Assembly: GCA_022793875.1 (NCBI GenBank)
Contig: JAAWDR010000019.1
Coordinates: 1-33,022 of the forward strand
Direction: 5' to 3'
DNA from: Clostridia bacterium
GTDB lineage: Bacteria > Bacillota > Clostridia > TANB77 > CAG-508
Length of the DNA: 33,022 nucleotides
Below are positions 1 to 7,992 of this stretch, piece after piece (within the stretch, counting starts at the first letter, position 1; the number at the start of each line of letters is the position of its first letter). Below the pieces are notes generated by a model that worked only from the letters and a program-made list of their open reading frames with translations, had not been told where the DNA came from and did not search any database. Made by a program: the position numbers and the translations under genes.

Positions 1-321
1 AACTCTACAAACCCAACAAGATTCCAACATCCAGTTGCAGGTACATATAAAAAAGAATGTATTGAACAAGGTAAAAAATATTTCTCAGTTGCATCAGGTG
101 GTGGAACAGGTAGAACATTACATCCAGACAATATGGCTGCTGGACCAGCTTCTTATGGTATGACAGATACAATGGGAAGAATGCACTCAGATGCACAATT
201 TGCAGGTTCTTCATCAGTTCCAGCTCATGTTGAAATGATGGGATTAATTGGTATGGGGAATAACCCAATGGTTGGTGCTTCTGTTGCAGTAGCTGTTGCA
301 GTAGAAGAAGCTATGAAATAA
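1..321 (+). CDS. GGGtGRT protein, C-terminal part (5' end outside window)
   Basis: The window opens inside this gene; frame 1 is open from base 1 to the TAA at 319-321, giving the last 106 residues. The visible part contains the run GGGTGRTLHPDN, the signature that names the GGGtGRT family (Pfam GGGtGRT, about 330 residues as I recall), followed by a Gly/Ala/Met-rich tail ending AVAVEEAMK. The family has no established function to my knowledge. In Clostridia it is often found near an Fe-S scaffold (NifU/IscU-like) gene, but that neighbour would lie outside the window. A strong hairpin terminator follows directly, so this is the last gene of its unit. Family assignment rests on the motif and is fairly secure; function is open. 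Confidence 0.8.
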   Translation, partial: NSTNPTRFQHPVAGTYKKECIEQGKKYFSVASGGGTGRTLHPDNMAAGPASYGMTDTMGRMHSDAQFAGSSSVPAHVEMMGLIGMGNNPMVGASVAVAVAVEEAMK

Positions 322-332
322 ATATAAAAAGC

Positions 333-368
333 AAAAATGGTAAAATCAATTATGATTTTACCATTTTT
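333..368 (+). terminator. Rho-independent terminator after the GGGtGRT gene
   Basis: Arms 333-348 and 353-368 form a perfect 16-bp stem closed by a 4-base loop. The descending arm ends in TTTTT. It starts 11 bases after the stop codon and also lies at the 3' end of the convergent small gene, so it may serve both strands. Confidence 0.85.
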
Positions 369-389
369 GGTGGTGATTGTATCAGGTAG

Positions 390-671
390 TTATTCAGAAA
401 TGTAGCAAGGCTCTGAATGCTGAATATATGACAGCAAATCAAGATCATCACGTGCGAATCTGGGAAGTTCAACTAATTTTTTACAGAATGGACACATTAC
501 AGTAGGCATAAAAGAAGGTGTTGTAAATGACTCAGGAGAGCCATACCGATGCATTCGAATATCTTCCTTGCCTTCTGCTTCAAATTGTGCACGACAGTCT
601 TTGTTTTCACAGGTTAACTTTATTTTCAGTTCCTGATACCGAGTTTCCAAAGGTAGCTTTAAAATTTTCAT
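390..671 (-). CDS. Small zinc-ribbon-like protein of unknown function
   Basis: About 93 residues. Two ATGs occur near the start; the second (671) is preferred because the AAGGAG site lies 7 bases upstream of it but only one base from the first. Two Cys pairs are visible, CENKDC near residue 24 and CPFC near residue 62, spaced as in a small zinc ribbon. The C-terminus is ordinary soluble sequence, with no signal peptide or membrane segment. It has its own promoter (716-744). Codon use is richer in G and C than in the flanking genes. I do not recognise a family; a zinc-binding accessory or regulatory role is only inferred from the Cys pairs. Confidence 0.7.
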   Translation of the reverse strand: MKILKLPLETRYQELKIKLTCENKDCRAQFEAEGKEDIRMHRYGSPESFTTPSFMPTVMCPFCKKLVELPRFARDDLDLLSYIQHSEPCYISE

Positions 672-715
672 AGTCATTCTCCTTTTTTTACAAGAAATTT
701 TAATAAGTTATTTAT

Positions 716-744
716 ATTATAACATAAAACTAACATAAAGTCAA
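716..744 (-). promoter_or_regulatory. Sigma-A type promoter for the zinc-ribbon-like gene
   Basis: Read on the - strand: -35 TTGACT (739-744), 17-base spacer, -10 TATAAT (716-721). The start codon is about 45 bases downstream. Confidence 0.75.
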
Positions 745-817
745 AAAGAAATTCTGAGGCACAAAAAGTAATGGAAATAATACCAAACAAAAATTTTACT
801 TTTTTTATAAAAAAGTA

Positions 818-846
818 TTGACAATTATAAAAAAAGAATATAAAAT
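818..846 (+). promoter_or_regulatory. Probable promoter for the YgjP-like gene
   Basis: -35 TTGACA (818-823) and -10 TAAAAT (841-846) with 17-base spacing; an overlapping TATAAA at 839-844 is an alternative -10. The start codon is at 905. Confidence 0.65.
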
Positions 847-904
847 AAGAACAATGAAACGAACAATATTTTGTGAAACATAAATTTGCAAGGAGTGATA
901 TGAA

Positions 905-1420
905 ATGAGAATAATGACAAAGAAAATAAATTTTAAAATAACAATAGAAGAAACAGCTGAAAGACATCCAGTACCTGTATTAGGAATAGATTACAAAGTA
1001 AAAATAGTATATAAAAATGTGAAAGTTGCTGAATTAGATGTAGAAGATGAAATAATAAAAATATCACTACCAAACAAATATAAAAAAGCAAACAACGAAA
1101 AAATATTAGATATGGCAATAGACAAAATGTATGAACAAATTGCAAAAGTAGAAGTAGAAAGAGCTATGGAAAAAACAAGAATATTATTAGGATTTGCACC
1201 AGAAGATTATGAAATTAAGAAAATGAGCGATACATTTGGAAAATGTGAAAATAATAAAATAACAATAAATCCTGAAATTGTAAAATATGATAGAGATGTT
1301 ATTGATTATATAGTATTACATCAATATTGCCATTTAAAATATAAAAATCATTGTAAAAGTTTTATTAATTTGATTGAGAAATATGAACCTAATTTTAAGA
1401 AATATGAAAAATTTATTTAA
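905..1420 (+). CDS. YgjP-like metallopeptidase-domain protein with altered HExxH (HQYCH)
   Basis: 171 residues. The C-terminal third has the layout of the YgjP-like/DUF45 zincin family: two His of an HExxH-type helix (H139, H143), a third His ten residues after the first (H149), then the typical aromatic-rich tail. The catalytic Glu position is Gln140 (codon CAA, 1322-1324), so zinc could still bind but peptidase chemistry should be impaired. The start at 905 has AAGGAG at 890-895. Upstream of the motif is a long charged region (residues 1-110) like that of other YgjP-like proteins. It is monocistronic, with its own promoter and terminator. Family assignment is fairly confident; activity is doubtful. 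Confidence 0.75.
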   Translation: MRIMTKKINFKITIEETAERHPVPVLGIDYKVKIVYKNVKVAELDVEDEIIKISLPNKYKKANNEKILDMAIDKMYEQIAKVEVERAMEKTRILLGFAPEDYEIKKMSDTFGKCENNKITINPEIVKYDRDVIDYIVLHQYCHLKYKNHCKSFINLIEKYEPNFKKYEKFI

Positions 1421-1434
1421 AGTTTTCTAACAAA

Positions 1435-1462
1435 AAAGAGTAGTAAAAAAATGCTACTCTTT
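1435..1462 (+). terminator. Rho-independent terminator
   Basis: AAAGAGTAG (1435-1443) pairs with CTACTCTTT (1454-1462), 14 bases after the YgjP-like stop codon. Confidence 0.8.
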
Positions 1463-1556
1463 AAAAATTTTCACAATTTGAACACAAAAGTATAATATAA
1501 TACTAAAAATAATTTGAGAAAAGAATTATAATACATAAATAAAGAAGGGAGAATTT

Positions 1557-4163
1557 ATGTTAAAGCTAAAAAACATCACAAAAATATATAAAAGTGGAGA
1601 AGAGAAAGTAGAAGCACTAAAAGGAATAGACATAGAATTTAGAGAGTCAGAATTTGTATCTATTTTAGGGCAAAGTGGATGTGGAAAAACCACATTATTA
1701 AACATTATAGGAGGTCTAGACAGATATACAGAAGGAGACCTAATAATTAATGGAAAATCAACAAAAGATTTTAAAGATAGAGACTGGGACGCATATAGAA
1801 ATTATTCAATAGGATTTGTATTCCAAAGTTATAATCTAATAGCACATCAGACAGTATTATCAAATGTAGAACTTGCATTAACAATATCAGGAGTTTCTAA
1901 AAAAGAGAGAAAACAAAGAGCAATAAAGGCATTAGAAGAGGTTGGACTGAAAGACCAAATACATAAAAAACCAAATGAATTATCTGGTGGACAAATGCAA
2001 AGAGTTGCAATAGCAAGAGCTTTAGTAAATAATCCTGATATAATTTTAGCAGATGAGCCAACTGGAGCATTAGACACAAAAACAAGTGTACAGATAATGG
2101 AAATATTGAAAAAGATATCAAAAGACAAATTAATTATAATGGTTACACACAACCCAGAGCTTGCAGAAAAATATTCTAGTAGAATTATAAAAATATTAGA
2201 TGGAAAAATTACAGATGATTCAAATCCAATAGAAAATGATAAAAAGAAAGATGAAAAAATAGAACAAAACAAAAAGAGAAGAACATCAATGAAATTTTTT
2301 ACAGCATTAAGATTAAGTTTAAATAACTTAATGACAAAAAAGGGAAGAACAATATTAACATCATTTGCTGGAAGTATAGGAATAATAGGAATTGCATTAA
2401 TTTTAGCAATATCTACAGGCGTGCAAAATTATATAGATAAGGTAGAGGAAGATACATTATCTTCATATCCTATAACAATAGAAGAATCTACGATTGATAT
2501 GGCTAGTATGATGGAAGCAATGATGGGAACAACAGAAAATGAAGAAAACAAAAAAGATGGAAAAGTATATTCAGCAGATGTTATGGATGAAATGATTACA
2601 ACACTTTCTAATAAAAAAGAAAATAATAATTTAGCTGAATTAAAAAAATATATTGATGCTGGAAATAATGAAATTGCTAAAAATAGTAATAGTATACAAT
2701 ATGGATATAATTTGAATATCAATCTATATAAAGAAAATACTGATAATGGAATTGTTAGGGTAAATCCGAGTACAGTAATGAATGCATTAGGAATGGGAGA
2801 GATGATAGAAGCTTCAAATAATTCTTCTATGTCATCTATGTTTGGTAGTTCTATAATGATGACTAATACTGATATATTTGTTGAAATGCTAGATAATCAA
2901 CAATTATTAGAGTCTCAATTTGATTTGGTAAAAGGAAATTGGCCAAAAGAGTATAATGAAGTTGTATTAATTTTAAAAGAGGATGGAAGAATAGATGATT
3001 ATACTTTATATTCATTAGGATTAAAAGACCAAAAGGAATTAAAAGAAAAATGGAAAGCAGTAGAAAATGGCGAAAAGATAGAAGAAAAACAAGAAAAGAC
3101 AACATATGATTATGATGAATTATTAAGGTTACAATTTAAGTTATTATTAAATTCAGATTACTATTCAAAAGAAAATGGCTTATGGGTTAATCAAGAAGAA
3201 AATGAAGATTATATGAAACAAAAAATTGCAAATGCGGAAAGTATCAAAATTGTAGGAATAATAAAACAAAATGAGCAAAGCGTTGCAACAGCTGTAACTA
3301 GTGGTGTTGGATATACAAAATATTTAAAAGAATATGTTATTAATAAATCAAATGAAGCTCAAATTGTTAAAGAACAAAAGGATAATAAAGAAGTTAATGT
3401 ATTTTCTGGATTAAAATTTCCGACAGAAGATGAAAGTTTTTCAATGGAAAATTTAACAGCAGAGCAAAGAATGGCAATGAGTAAATTGAGCAGTGAAGAA
3501 ATTGCGAGAATGATGGAGGCATATACATCAAATAAAGATGCAAGTTATGAGAAAAATTTAAGAACTTTAGGGGCAATAGATATTGAAACACCAACTTCAA
3601 TTAGTATATATCCAAAAGATTTTGAATCGAAAGAGAAAATAGCAACTGCAATTGAAGATTATAATCAAATGCAAAAAGATAATGGAAAAGAAGAAAATAC
3701 TATAAATTATACAGACTTAGTTGGAACAATGATGAAATCTGTAAGTCAAATTATAGATATAATAAGCTATGTATTAATTTCGTTTGTTGCTATATCTTTG
3801 ATAGTATCATCTATAATGATTGGAATCATAACATATATTTCAGTACTTGAGAGAACAAAAGAAATTGGTATTTTAAGAGCGATTGGTGCGTCTAAGAGAG
3901 ATATATCAAGAGTGTTTAATGCTGAGACTTTAATTGTTGGTTTGATTTCTGGACTTATAGGAATAGGAATTACAATTTTATTAACTTTACCTATTAATAG
4001 TGCTATTTATGCTATTACTGGTGTTAGAGTCGTGACTGCTGTGCCTTTTAAAGCAGGTGTTATATTGGTTCTTATTAGTATGTTCTTGACAATTATTGCT
4101 GGTTTAATTCCTGCTAAAATTGCAAGTAAAAAAGATCCAGTTGTGGCTTTGAGAACCGAATAA
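1557..4163 (+). CDS. MacB-type ABC transporter, ATPase fused to FtsX-like permease
   Basis: 868 residues. Residues 1-220 are an ABC ATPase: Walker A GQSGCGKT (38-45), Q-loop Gln90, signature LSGGQMQR (142-149), Walker B IILADEPTG (162-170) and an H-loop His in VTHNP. This is the MacB/LolD subfamily. A charged Lys/Glu linker leads to a first membrane helix near 265-290, a large extracytoplasmic region (about 290-735) and three further helices at the C-terminus, the MacB/FtsX permease layout. Such proteins usually act as dimers and drive extracytoplasmic substrates, peptides or lipids rather than import. No periplasmic adaptor is expected in a Gram-positive cell and no partner gene is adjacent. 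Start chosen for GAAGGGAG just upstream. Substrate unknown. Confidence 0.9.
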   Translation: MLKLKNITKIYKSGEEKVEALKGIDIEFRESEFVSILGQSGCGKTTLLNIIGGLDRYTEGDLIINGKSTKDFKDRDWDAYRNYSIGFVFQSYNLIAHQTVLSNVELALTISGVSKKERKQRAIKALEEVGLKDQIHKKPNELSGGQMQRVAIARALVNNPDIILADEPTGALDTKTSVQIMEILKKISKDKLIIMVTHNPELAEKYSSRIIKILDGKITDDSNPIENDKKKDEKIEQNKKRRTSMKFFTALRLSLNNLMTKKGRTILTSFAGSIGIIGIALILAISTGVQNYIDKVEEDTLSSYPITIEESTIDMASMMEAMMGTTENEENKKDGKVYSADVMDEMITTLSNKKENNNLAELKKYIDAGNNEIAKNSNSIQYGYNLNINLYKENTDNGIVRVNPSTVMNALGMGEMIEASNNSSMSSMFGSSIMMTNTDIFVEMLDNQQLLESQFDLVKGNWPKEYNEVVLILKEDGRIDDYTLYSLGLKDQKELKEKWKAVENGEKIEEKQEKTTYDYDELLRLQFKLLLNSDYYSKENGLWVNQEENEDYMKQKIANAESIKIVGIIKQNEQSVATAVTSGVGYTKYLKEYVINKSNEAQIVKEQKDNKEVNVFSGLKFPTEDESFSMENLTAEQRMAMSKLSSEEIARMMEAYTSNKDASYEKNLRTLGAIDIETPTSISIYPKDFESKEKIATAIEDYNQMQKDNGKEENTINYTDLVGTMMKSVSQIIDIISYVLISFVAISLIVSSIMIGIITYISVLERTKEIGILRAIGASKRDISRVFNAETLIVGLISGLIGIGITILLTLPINSAIYAITGVRVVTAVPFKAGVILVLISMFLTIIAGLIPAKIASKKDPVVALRTE

Positions 4164-4175
4164 TAAGAAATAGAA

Positions 4176-4202
4176 AAAGGAGAAGGTAAGGCCTTCTCCT
4201 TT
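4176..4202. terminator. Terminator between convergent genes
   Basis: AAAGGAGAAGG (4176-4186) pairs with CCTTCTCCTTT (4192-4202). It starts 12 bases after the ABC transporter stop and is flanked by A-rich and T-rich tracts, so it could work for both strands. Confidence 0.85.
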
Positions 4203-4270
4203 CTTTGCATGATAGAATAGAATATTGAGATGTGATAAAAAAGAATGGTACAGATAATATTCAGATAATG

Positions 4271-4567
4271 CTACTTGAATTGTGGACGTATTATTAACAT
4301 ATTGTTTGAATAACTTAGTTTGAAAACAATAGTTAAATTTTCTTTTTTGAACGCATATACATCATTAAAAACTATAGTATCTTCGTTACAAAAACATGCT
4401 AAATGTGTTGCGTGAAGTACATCCTCATACGAAACTTGACAGTTAGGTTTTTTAGAACCAATTTTACGGATTTTTAGCTGTCCAGTGTTTGGAAAGAAGT
4501 ATCCAGTAGTATCAGGACCATAGTTTATCACTTTAACAATCACATTAATTTTCCAATCTTCCATCAT
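4271..4567 (-). CDS. Hypothetical protein, 98 residues
   Basis: Soluble 98-residue protein with mixed hydrophobic and polar segments suggesting a small beta-rich domain. There is no signal peptide or membrane helix. Two Cys (the CFC of ACFCNED, mid-protein) are not arranged as a recognisable metal site. Translation is well supported: AAGGAGG lies 6 bases upstream of the ATG at 4567, and a textbook promoter lies further upstream with a hairpin in the leader. I do not recognise a family. Like the other - strand orphans here it stands alone, convergent with one + strand unit and divergent from the next. Confidence 0.7.
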   Translation of the reverse strand: MMEDWKINVIVKVINYGPDTTGYFFPNTGQLKIRKIGSKKPNCQVSYEDVLHATHLACFCNEDTIVFNDVYAFKKENLTIVFKLSYSNNMLIIRPQFK

Positions 4568-4586
4568 ATTTTTCCTCCTTAAAATA

Positions 4587-4614
4587 AACTCGGAGGATAT
4601 TGTCCCACCGAGTT
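4587..4614 (-). promoter_or_regulatory. Leader hairpin upstream of the 98-residue orphan gene
   Basis: AACTCGG (4587-4593) pairs with CCGAGTT (4608-4614). It lies in the transcribed leader between the promoter and the Shine-Dalgarno site. It is too short for a known riboswitch and may stabilise the mRNA. Confidence 0.45.
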
Positions 4615-4649
4615 CTTAATCTCATTGGAACAATAAAATAACTAATATG

Positions 4650-4678
4650 ATTGTATCATGTTTTACATAAAATGTCAA
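4650..4678 (-). promoter_or_regulatory. Consensus promoter for the 98-residue orphan gene
   Basis: On the - strand: TTGACA (4673-4678), 17-base spacer, TACAAT (4650-4655). Confidence 0.8.
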
Positions 4679-4687
4679 ACATAGTAT

Positions 4688-4730
4688 CTCATACCTATTA
4701 TTTTTTATAATGAGGTATGGGAGTTTTTTT
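4688..4730 (+). terminator. Terminator-like hairpin upstream of the cad operon
   Basis: CTCATACCT (4688-4696) pairs with AGGTATGGG (4713-4721), including one G-T pair, and is followed by T7 (4724-4730). No + strand gene ends just before it, so it may insulate the cad promoter from read-through. Confidence 0.5.
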
Positions 4731-4749
4731 AATTTTATTAAAAAAACTA

Positions 4750-4779
4750 TTGACAATTGAATGTGCACTCAACTATAAT
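4750..4779 (+). promoter_or_regulatory. Promoter of the cad operon
   Basis: TTGACA (4750-4755) and TATAAT (4774-4779) with 18-base spacing. It overlaps the first operator copy. Confidence 0.8.
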
Positions 4780-4804
4780 ATAATTAAAGTTGAATAAACA
4801 CTCA
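4758..4804 (+). promoter_or_regulatory. Two ArsR/CadC-type operator sites
   Basis: TGAATGTGCACTCA (4758-4771) and TGAATAAACACTCA (4791-4804) are near-identical imperfect dyads of TGAA-N6-TCA form, 33 bases apart start to start. They match the TGAA-N6-TTCA pattern known for SmtB/CzrA/CadC repressors. One lies between -35 and -10 and the other over the transcription start, which suits repression by the adjacent CadC-like protein. Confidence 0.7.
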
Positions 4805-4844
4805 ACTGAAATAGAAGAAAAATCAAAAGAAGAAGGTGGAAAAA

Positions 4845-5207
4845 ATGTCAAAAAATGAATTTATATGTGATTGTAATGTAATACACAATGATGTTGTAGA
4901 AGAGACTAAAAGGCAAATGGGAAACGAAGATTTATTAAATAAATTATCAGAATTTTTTAAGATTTTAGGAGATACAACAAGAACTAAAATATTATATGCT
5001 TTAGATAAAAACGAGATGTGTGTATGTGATATAGCAAATGTTTTGGGAATGAGTAAATCATCTATTTCTCATCAATTAGGAACACTTAGAAGGTGTGGAA
5101 TAGTAAAATGTAAGAAGGTAGGAAAAGAAGTTTTTTATATGTTAGATGATGAACATGTGAAAGAAGTTTTTGAAGTAGGAATTGAACATATTGAGCATAA
5201 GAGATAA
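4845..5207 (+). CDS. cadC: CadC-type ArsR-family metal-sensing repressor
   Basis: 120 residues from ATG 4845; the upstream GTG at 4836 is rejected because AGAAGG is well placed only for the ATG. A winged helix spans about residues 30-100. Both classic metal sites are visible. The thiolate site has Cys8 and Cys10 in the N-terminal arm with Cys59 and Cys61 in the MCVCD helix, as in CadC (Cd, Pb, Bi). The helix-5 site has Asp102, His104, His115 and His118 near the C-terminus, as in CadC/SmtB (Zn). It should bind the two operators just upstream and release on metal binding. It heads an operon with the HMA protein and the P1B ATPase, 87 and 65 bases apart. The Cd versus Zn preference is inferred. 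Confidence 0.9.
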   Translation: MSKNEFICDCNVIHNDVVEETKRQMGNEDLLNKLSEFFKILGDTTRTKILYALDKNEMCVCDIANVLGMSKSSISHQLGTLRRCGIVKCKKVGKEVFYMLDDEHVKEVFEVGIEHIEHKR

Positions 5208-5294
5208 AATTACAATTTATAAATTATAATATATACAATAAAAATAAGTTTAAAGCATATTAATATATAAATTATAAGAAAGTAGGTAAAAATT

Positions 5295-5516
5295 ATGAAA
5301 GTGAAATTTAAAATAAAAGGATTAGATTGTGCAAATTGTGCAGCTGAATTAGAAAGAAAAATACAAAAAATAGAAGGAATTACAGAGGCTTCAATTAGTT
5401 TTATGACAGAAAAAATGATAATTGAATGTAATGATAATGAAAAAGATGAAATTGTTGAGAAAATAAAAAAAGTTGTTAAAAAAGAAGAACCTGATGTAGT
5501 AGTAGAAGAAAGATAG
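5295..5516 (+). CDS. Stand-alone heavy-metal-associated (HMA) domain protein
   Basis: 73 residues making a single HMA ferredoxin-like fold with metal motif GLDCANC (Cys12, Cys15). It ends in an acidic/lysine tail. HMA domains of this type normally sit at the N-terminus of CadA/ZntA ATPases. Here it is a separate gene between the repressor and an ATPase that lacks its own HMA domain, so it probably serves as the detached metal-delivery domain of that pump. A general metallochaperone role is the alternative. Confidence 0.88.
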   Translation: MKVKFKIKGLDCANCAAELERKIQKIEGITEASISFMTEKMIIECNDNEKDEIVEKIKKVVKKEEPDVVVEER

Positions 5517-5581
5517 ATTTAAAGTTCATAAATATTAATGAAGTTTTAATGTAGAACTAATAAAGAGGGGAGAACACAAAA

Positions 5582-7423
5582 ATGAAAAAGAGAGGCATTA
5601 AAATATTATTACCAGCTATATTGTATATTATTGCAATAGCAGTATCATTTGAAAATGGACTAATAAATACATGTATATTTATAGTAAGTTATTTAATAGT
5701 AGGTTTTGATATATTAAAAAAAGCATTAAGAAATATAATAAGAGGAAAAGTATTTGACGAAAACTTTCTTATGGCAGTTGCAACATTAGGAGCATTTGGA
5801 ATTGGAGAGTTTCCAGAGGCGGTAGCAGTGATGCTATTTTATCAAGTAGGAGAATTATTCCAAAGTTATGCAGTTGATAAATCAAGAAAATCGATATCAA
5901 GTTTAATGGATATAAGGCCTGATTTTGCAAATTTGGTAAAAGAAGATAAAATTGAAAAAGTAGATCCAGATGATGTTGAAATAGGGAATATAATAATAGT
6001 AAAACCAGGAGAGAAAGTTCCATTAGATGGTGTAGTAATAGAAGGAATATCAATGATTGATACAATGGCATTAACAGGAGAGTCTGTGCCAAGAAAAGTA
6101 GAAGTTGGAAATGAAATTTTAAGTGGATGTATTAATCAAAATGGATTACTTAAAATAAAAGTAGCAAGAGAATATGATGAATCAACAGTTAGTAAAATAT
6201 TAGAGTTAGTTGAAAATGCAAGTAATAAAAAATCAAAATCAGAGAATTTTATTACTAAGTTTGCTAAATATTATACACCAATAGTGGTAATAATTGCAGT
6301 AATTCTTGCTTTTATTCCACCAATCATATTTAAAGATGCAACATTTTCAGATTGGATTTATAGAGCATTATCATTCTTAGTAGTATCTTGTCCTTGTGCA
6401 CTAGTTATATCAATACCATTAAGCTTTTTTGGTGGAATTGGTGGAGCTTCAAAAATGGGAGTATTAATTAAAGGAAGCAATTATTTAGAAGCTTTGGCAA
6501 ATACAGAAATTGTTGTTTTTGATAAAACAGGAACTTTAACAAAAGGTGTTTTTGAAGTTCAAAAAATAGAAACAGAAGATATTTCGGAAGATGAATTAAT
6601 AAGAATTTCTGCTTATGCTGAAAATTATTCAAATCATCCTATTGCACAATCAATAAAAAAGGCTTATAACAAGCCGATTGATGAGAAGTTAATTGATAAT
6701 ACAGAAGAGTTATCAGGCTTAGGAATAATAGCACAAATTGAAGATAAAAAAGTATTAGTTGGTAATGAGAAATTAATGCAAAAAAATAATATAAAATACA
6801 AAAAATGTGATGATGTTGGAACTATTTTATATGTTGCTATTAATAATGAATTTAAAGGATTTATACTTATATCTGATAAAATAAAAGATGATGCTTTCGA
6901 GACAATAAAAAAATTAAAAGAAAGTAATATTAAGCAAACTGTAATGTTAACAGGGGATAGAAAAGATGTTGCAGATGATGTTGCTAAAAAGTTAAGTATT
7001 GATAAAGTTTGTTCTGAATTATTACCAGATGAAAAAGTAAAAGAAGTAGAAAAATTATTGAAGACAAGAAGTGAAAAAGGGAAATTAGCTTTTGTTGGTG
7101 ATGGAATTAATGATGCTCCAGTTTTGGCAATTTCGGATATTGGAATTGCAATGGGAGGACTTGGTTCAGATGCAGCAATAGAAGCATCAGATATTGTTAT
7201 TATGACAGATAAACCATCAGAAATAGGAAATGCAATAAAACTTTCAAAAAAGACTATGAGAATAGTTTATCAAAATATTATATTTGCGATTTTTGTAAAA
7301 GTAGTTGTATTAATTTTAAGTGCTTTAGGATTATCAACTATGTGGGAAGCAGTCTTTGCTGATGTTGGTGTTTCGATGATTGCAATAATTAATGCTTTGA
7401 GAGTTTTAAGAGGGATTAAATAA
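5582..7423 (+). CDS. cadA: P1B-type Cd/Zn/Pb-exporting ATPase
   Basis: 613 residues, shorter than CadA (about 725) because the N-terminal HMA domain is encoded separately upstream. Actuator motif TGES (165-168), metal-path CPC (270-272), phosphorylation motif DKTGTLT (314-320), nucleotide-binding His352 in NHP, then TGDR and GDGINDAP. The last helices contain the DVGVSMIAIINALR segment whose Asp marks the P1B-2 (Zn, Cd, Pb) group. Several membrane segments occur in the first 90 residues, near 230-290 and at the C-terminus. Expected to pump divalent soft metals out across the plasma membrane. Co-regulated with the CadC-type repressor. Zn and Cd cannot be separated from sequence. Confidence 0.93.
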   Translation: MKKRGIKILLPAILYIIAIAVSFENGLINTCIFIVSYLIVGFDILKKALRNIIRGKVFDENFLMAVATLGAFGIGEFPEAVAVMLFYQVGELFQSYAVDKSRKSISSLMDIRPDFANLVKEDKIEKVDPDDVEIGNIIIVKPGEKVPLDGVVIEGISMIDTMALTGESVPRKVEVGNEILSGCINQNGLLKIKVAREYDESTVSKILELVENASNKKSKSENFITKFAKYYTPIVVIIAVILAFIPPIIFKDATFSDWIYRALSFLVVSCPCALVISIPLSFFGGIGGASKMGVLIKGSNYLEALANTEIVVFDKTGTLTKGVFEVQKIETEDISEDELIRISAYAENYSNHPIAQSIKKAYNKPIDEKLIDNTEELSGLGIIAQIEDKKVLVGNEKLMQKNNIKYKKCDDVGTILYVAINNEFKGFILISDKIKDDAFETIKKLKESNIKQTVMLTGDRKDVADDVAKKLSIDKVCSELLPDEKVKEVEKLLKTRSEKGKLAFVGDGINDAPVLAISDIGIAMGGLGSDAAIEASDIVIMTDKPSEIGNAIKLSKKTMRIVYQNIIFAIFVKVVVLILSALGLSTMWEAVFADVGVSMIAIINALRVLRGIK

Positions 7424-7480
7424 AACAACAATCTATATCAGAAGGATATAGATATTAAATGTCTTTATCTTAAATAAAGT

Positions 7481-7516
7481 AAAACAGACAGGTTTTAATT
7501 ACAACCTGTCTGTTTT
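7481..7516. terminator. Bidirectional terminator between cadA and the convergent orphan
   Basis: AAAACAGACAGGTT (7481-7494) pairs perfectly with AACCTGTCTGTTTT (7503-7516), with an 8-base loop. A tracts and T tracts at both ends suit termination of both convergent genes. Confidence 0.9.
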
Positions 7517-7528
7517 GGCTTACTTGTG

Positions 7529-7942
7529 TCAAACTCTTTTGACGTTTATCCATGAAACATGGCGTCTGCGGAGCCAGGAGGTGTTCACCCATTCCTGTAC
7601 CTGCCACTTTGCAGCACCCAGAACTACTTTTACAAGTTCCTTCGGAACTTCCATCGTAATCTCGTTGGGGTCCTCGCGGCCGTCGATTTCAGGACCATTG
7701 AAGATTGCGAAATATCCAGTGAAATGGTCACTGTTGGTCTTTACCGGAAGTACCATGATATCCTTGGTATTCAGTAGCCTGGCCATTTCTTCGTCCAGGC
7801 CTTCCAGAGGTACTACTACTGCCTGCTTGAAGGCAACAGCCTTCTTGACGGTTTCATACCACTTATTCCGGAGTTCTTCGGTCTCGACCTGTGCAATAGC
7901 ATTGGTTACTTCTGCAGGGATAACAATGTTTGTTGTCATCAT
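7529..7942 (-). CDS. Hypothetical protein, 137 residues, G+C-rich orphan
   Basis: 137 residues, soluble, no signal peptide. The N-terminal half is helical. The middle has a hydrophobic strand pattern (VVVPLEGLDEE, IMVLPVKT), and the C-terminal end is Trp/Arg-rich (NTSWLRRRHVSW), which looks nucleic-acid or partner binding but proves nothing. GGAGG lies 9 bases before ATG 7942, and a promoter lies upstream at 7993-8021. Codon use is strikingly G+C-rich compared with everything around it (GCC, CTG, GTC and CCG are common), so horizontal acquisition is likely. A 157-residue opposite-strand reading frame overlaps it but lacks a ribosome site. No family recognised. Confidence 0.72.
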   Translation of the reverse strand: MMTTNIVIPAEVTNAIAQVETEELRNKWYETVKKAVAFKQAVVVPLEGLDEEMARLLNTKDIMVLPVKTNSDHFTGYFAIFNGPEIDGREDPNEITMEVPKELVKVVLGAAKWQVQEWVNTSWLRRRHVSWINVKRV

Positions 7943-7992
7943 AAAATTTTTCCTCCAATTTCATTTTGCGTTTTCAAAAAGTTACTAATTAT

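Noticed and set aside
1847..2272. 141-residue - strand reading frame inside the MacB-type gene
   Set aside because: It is antisense to the conserved ATPase domain, with Phe/Ser/Ile-rich composition typical of shadow frames.
7515..7988. 157-residue + strand reading frame opposite the G+C-rich orphan
   Set aside because: It lacks a ribosome binding site, starts inside the terminator hairpin and mirrors the better supported - strand gene, which has GGAGG and a promoter.
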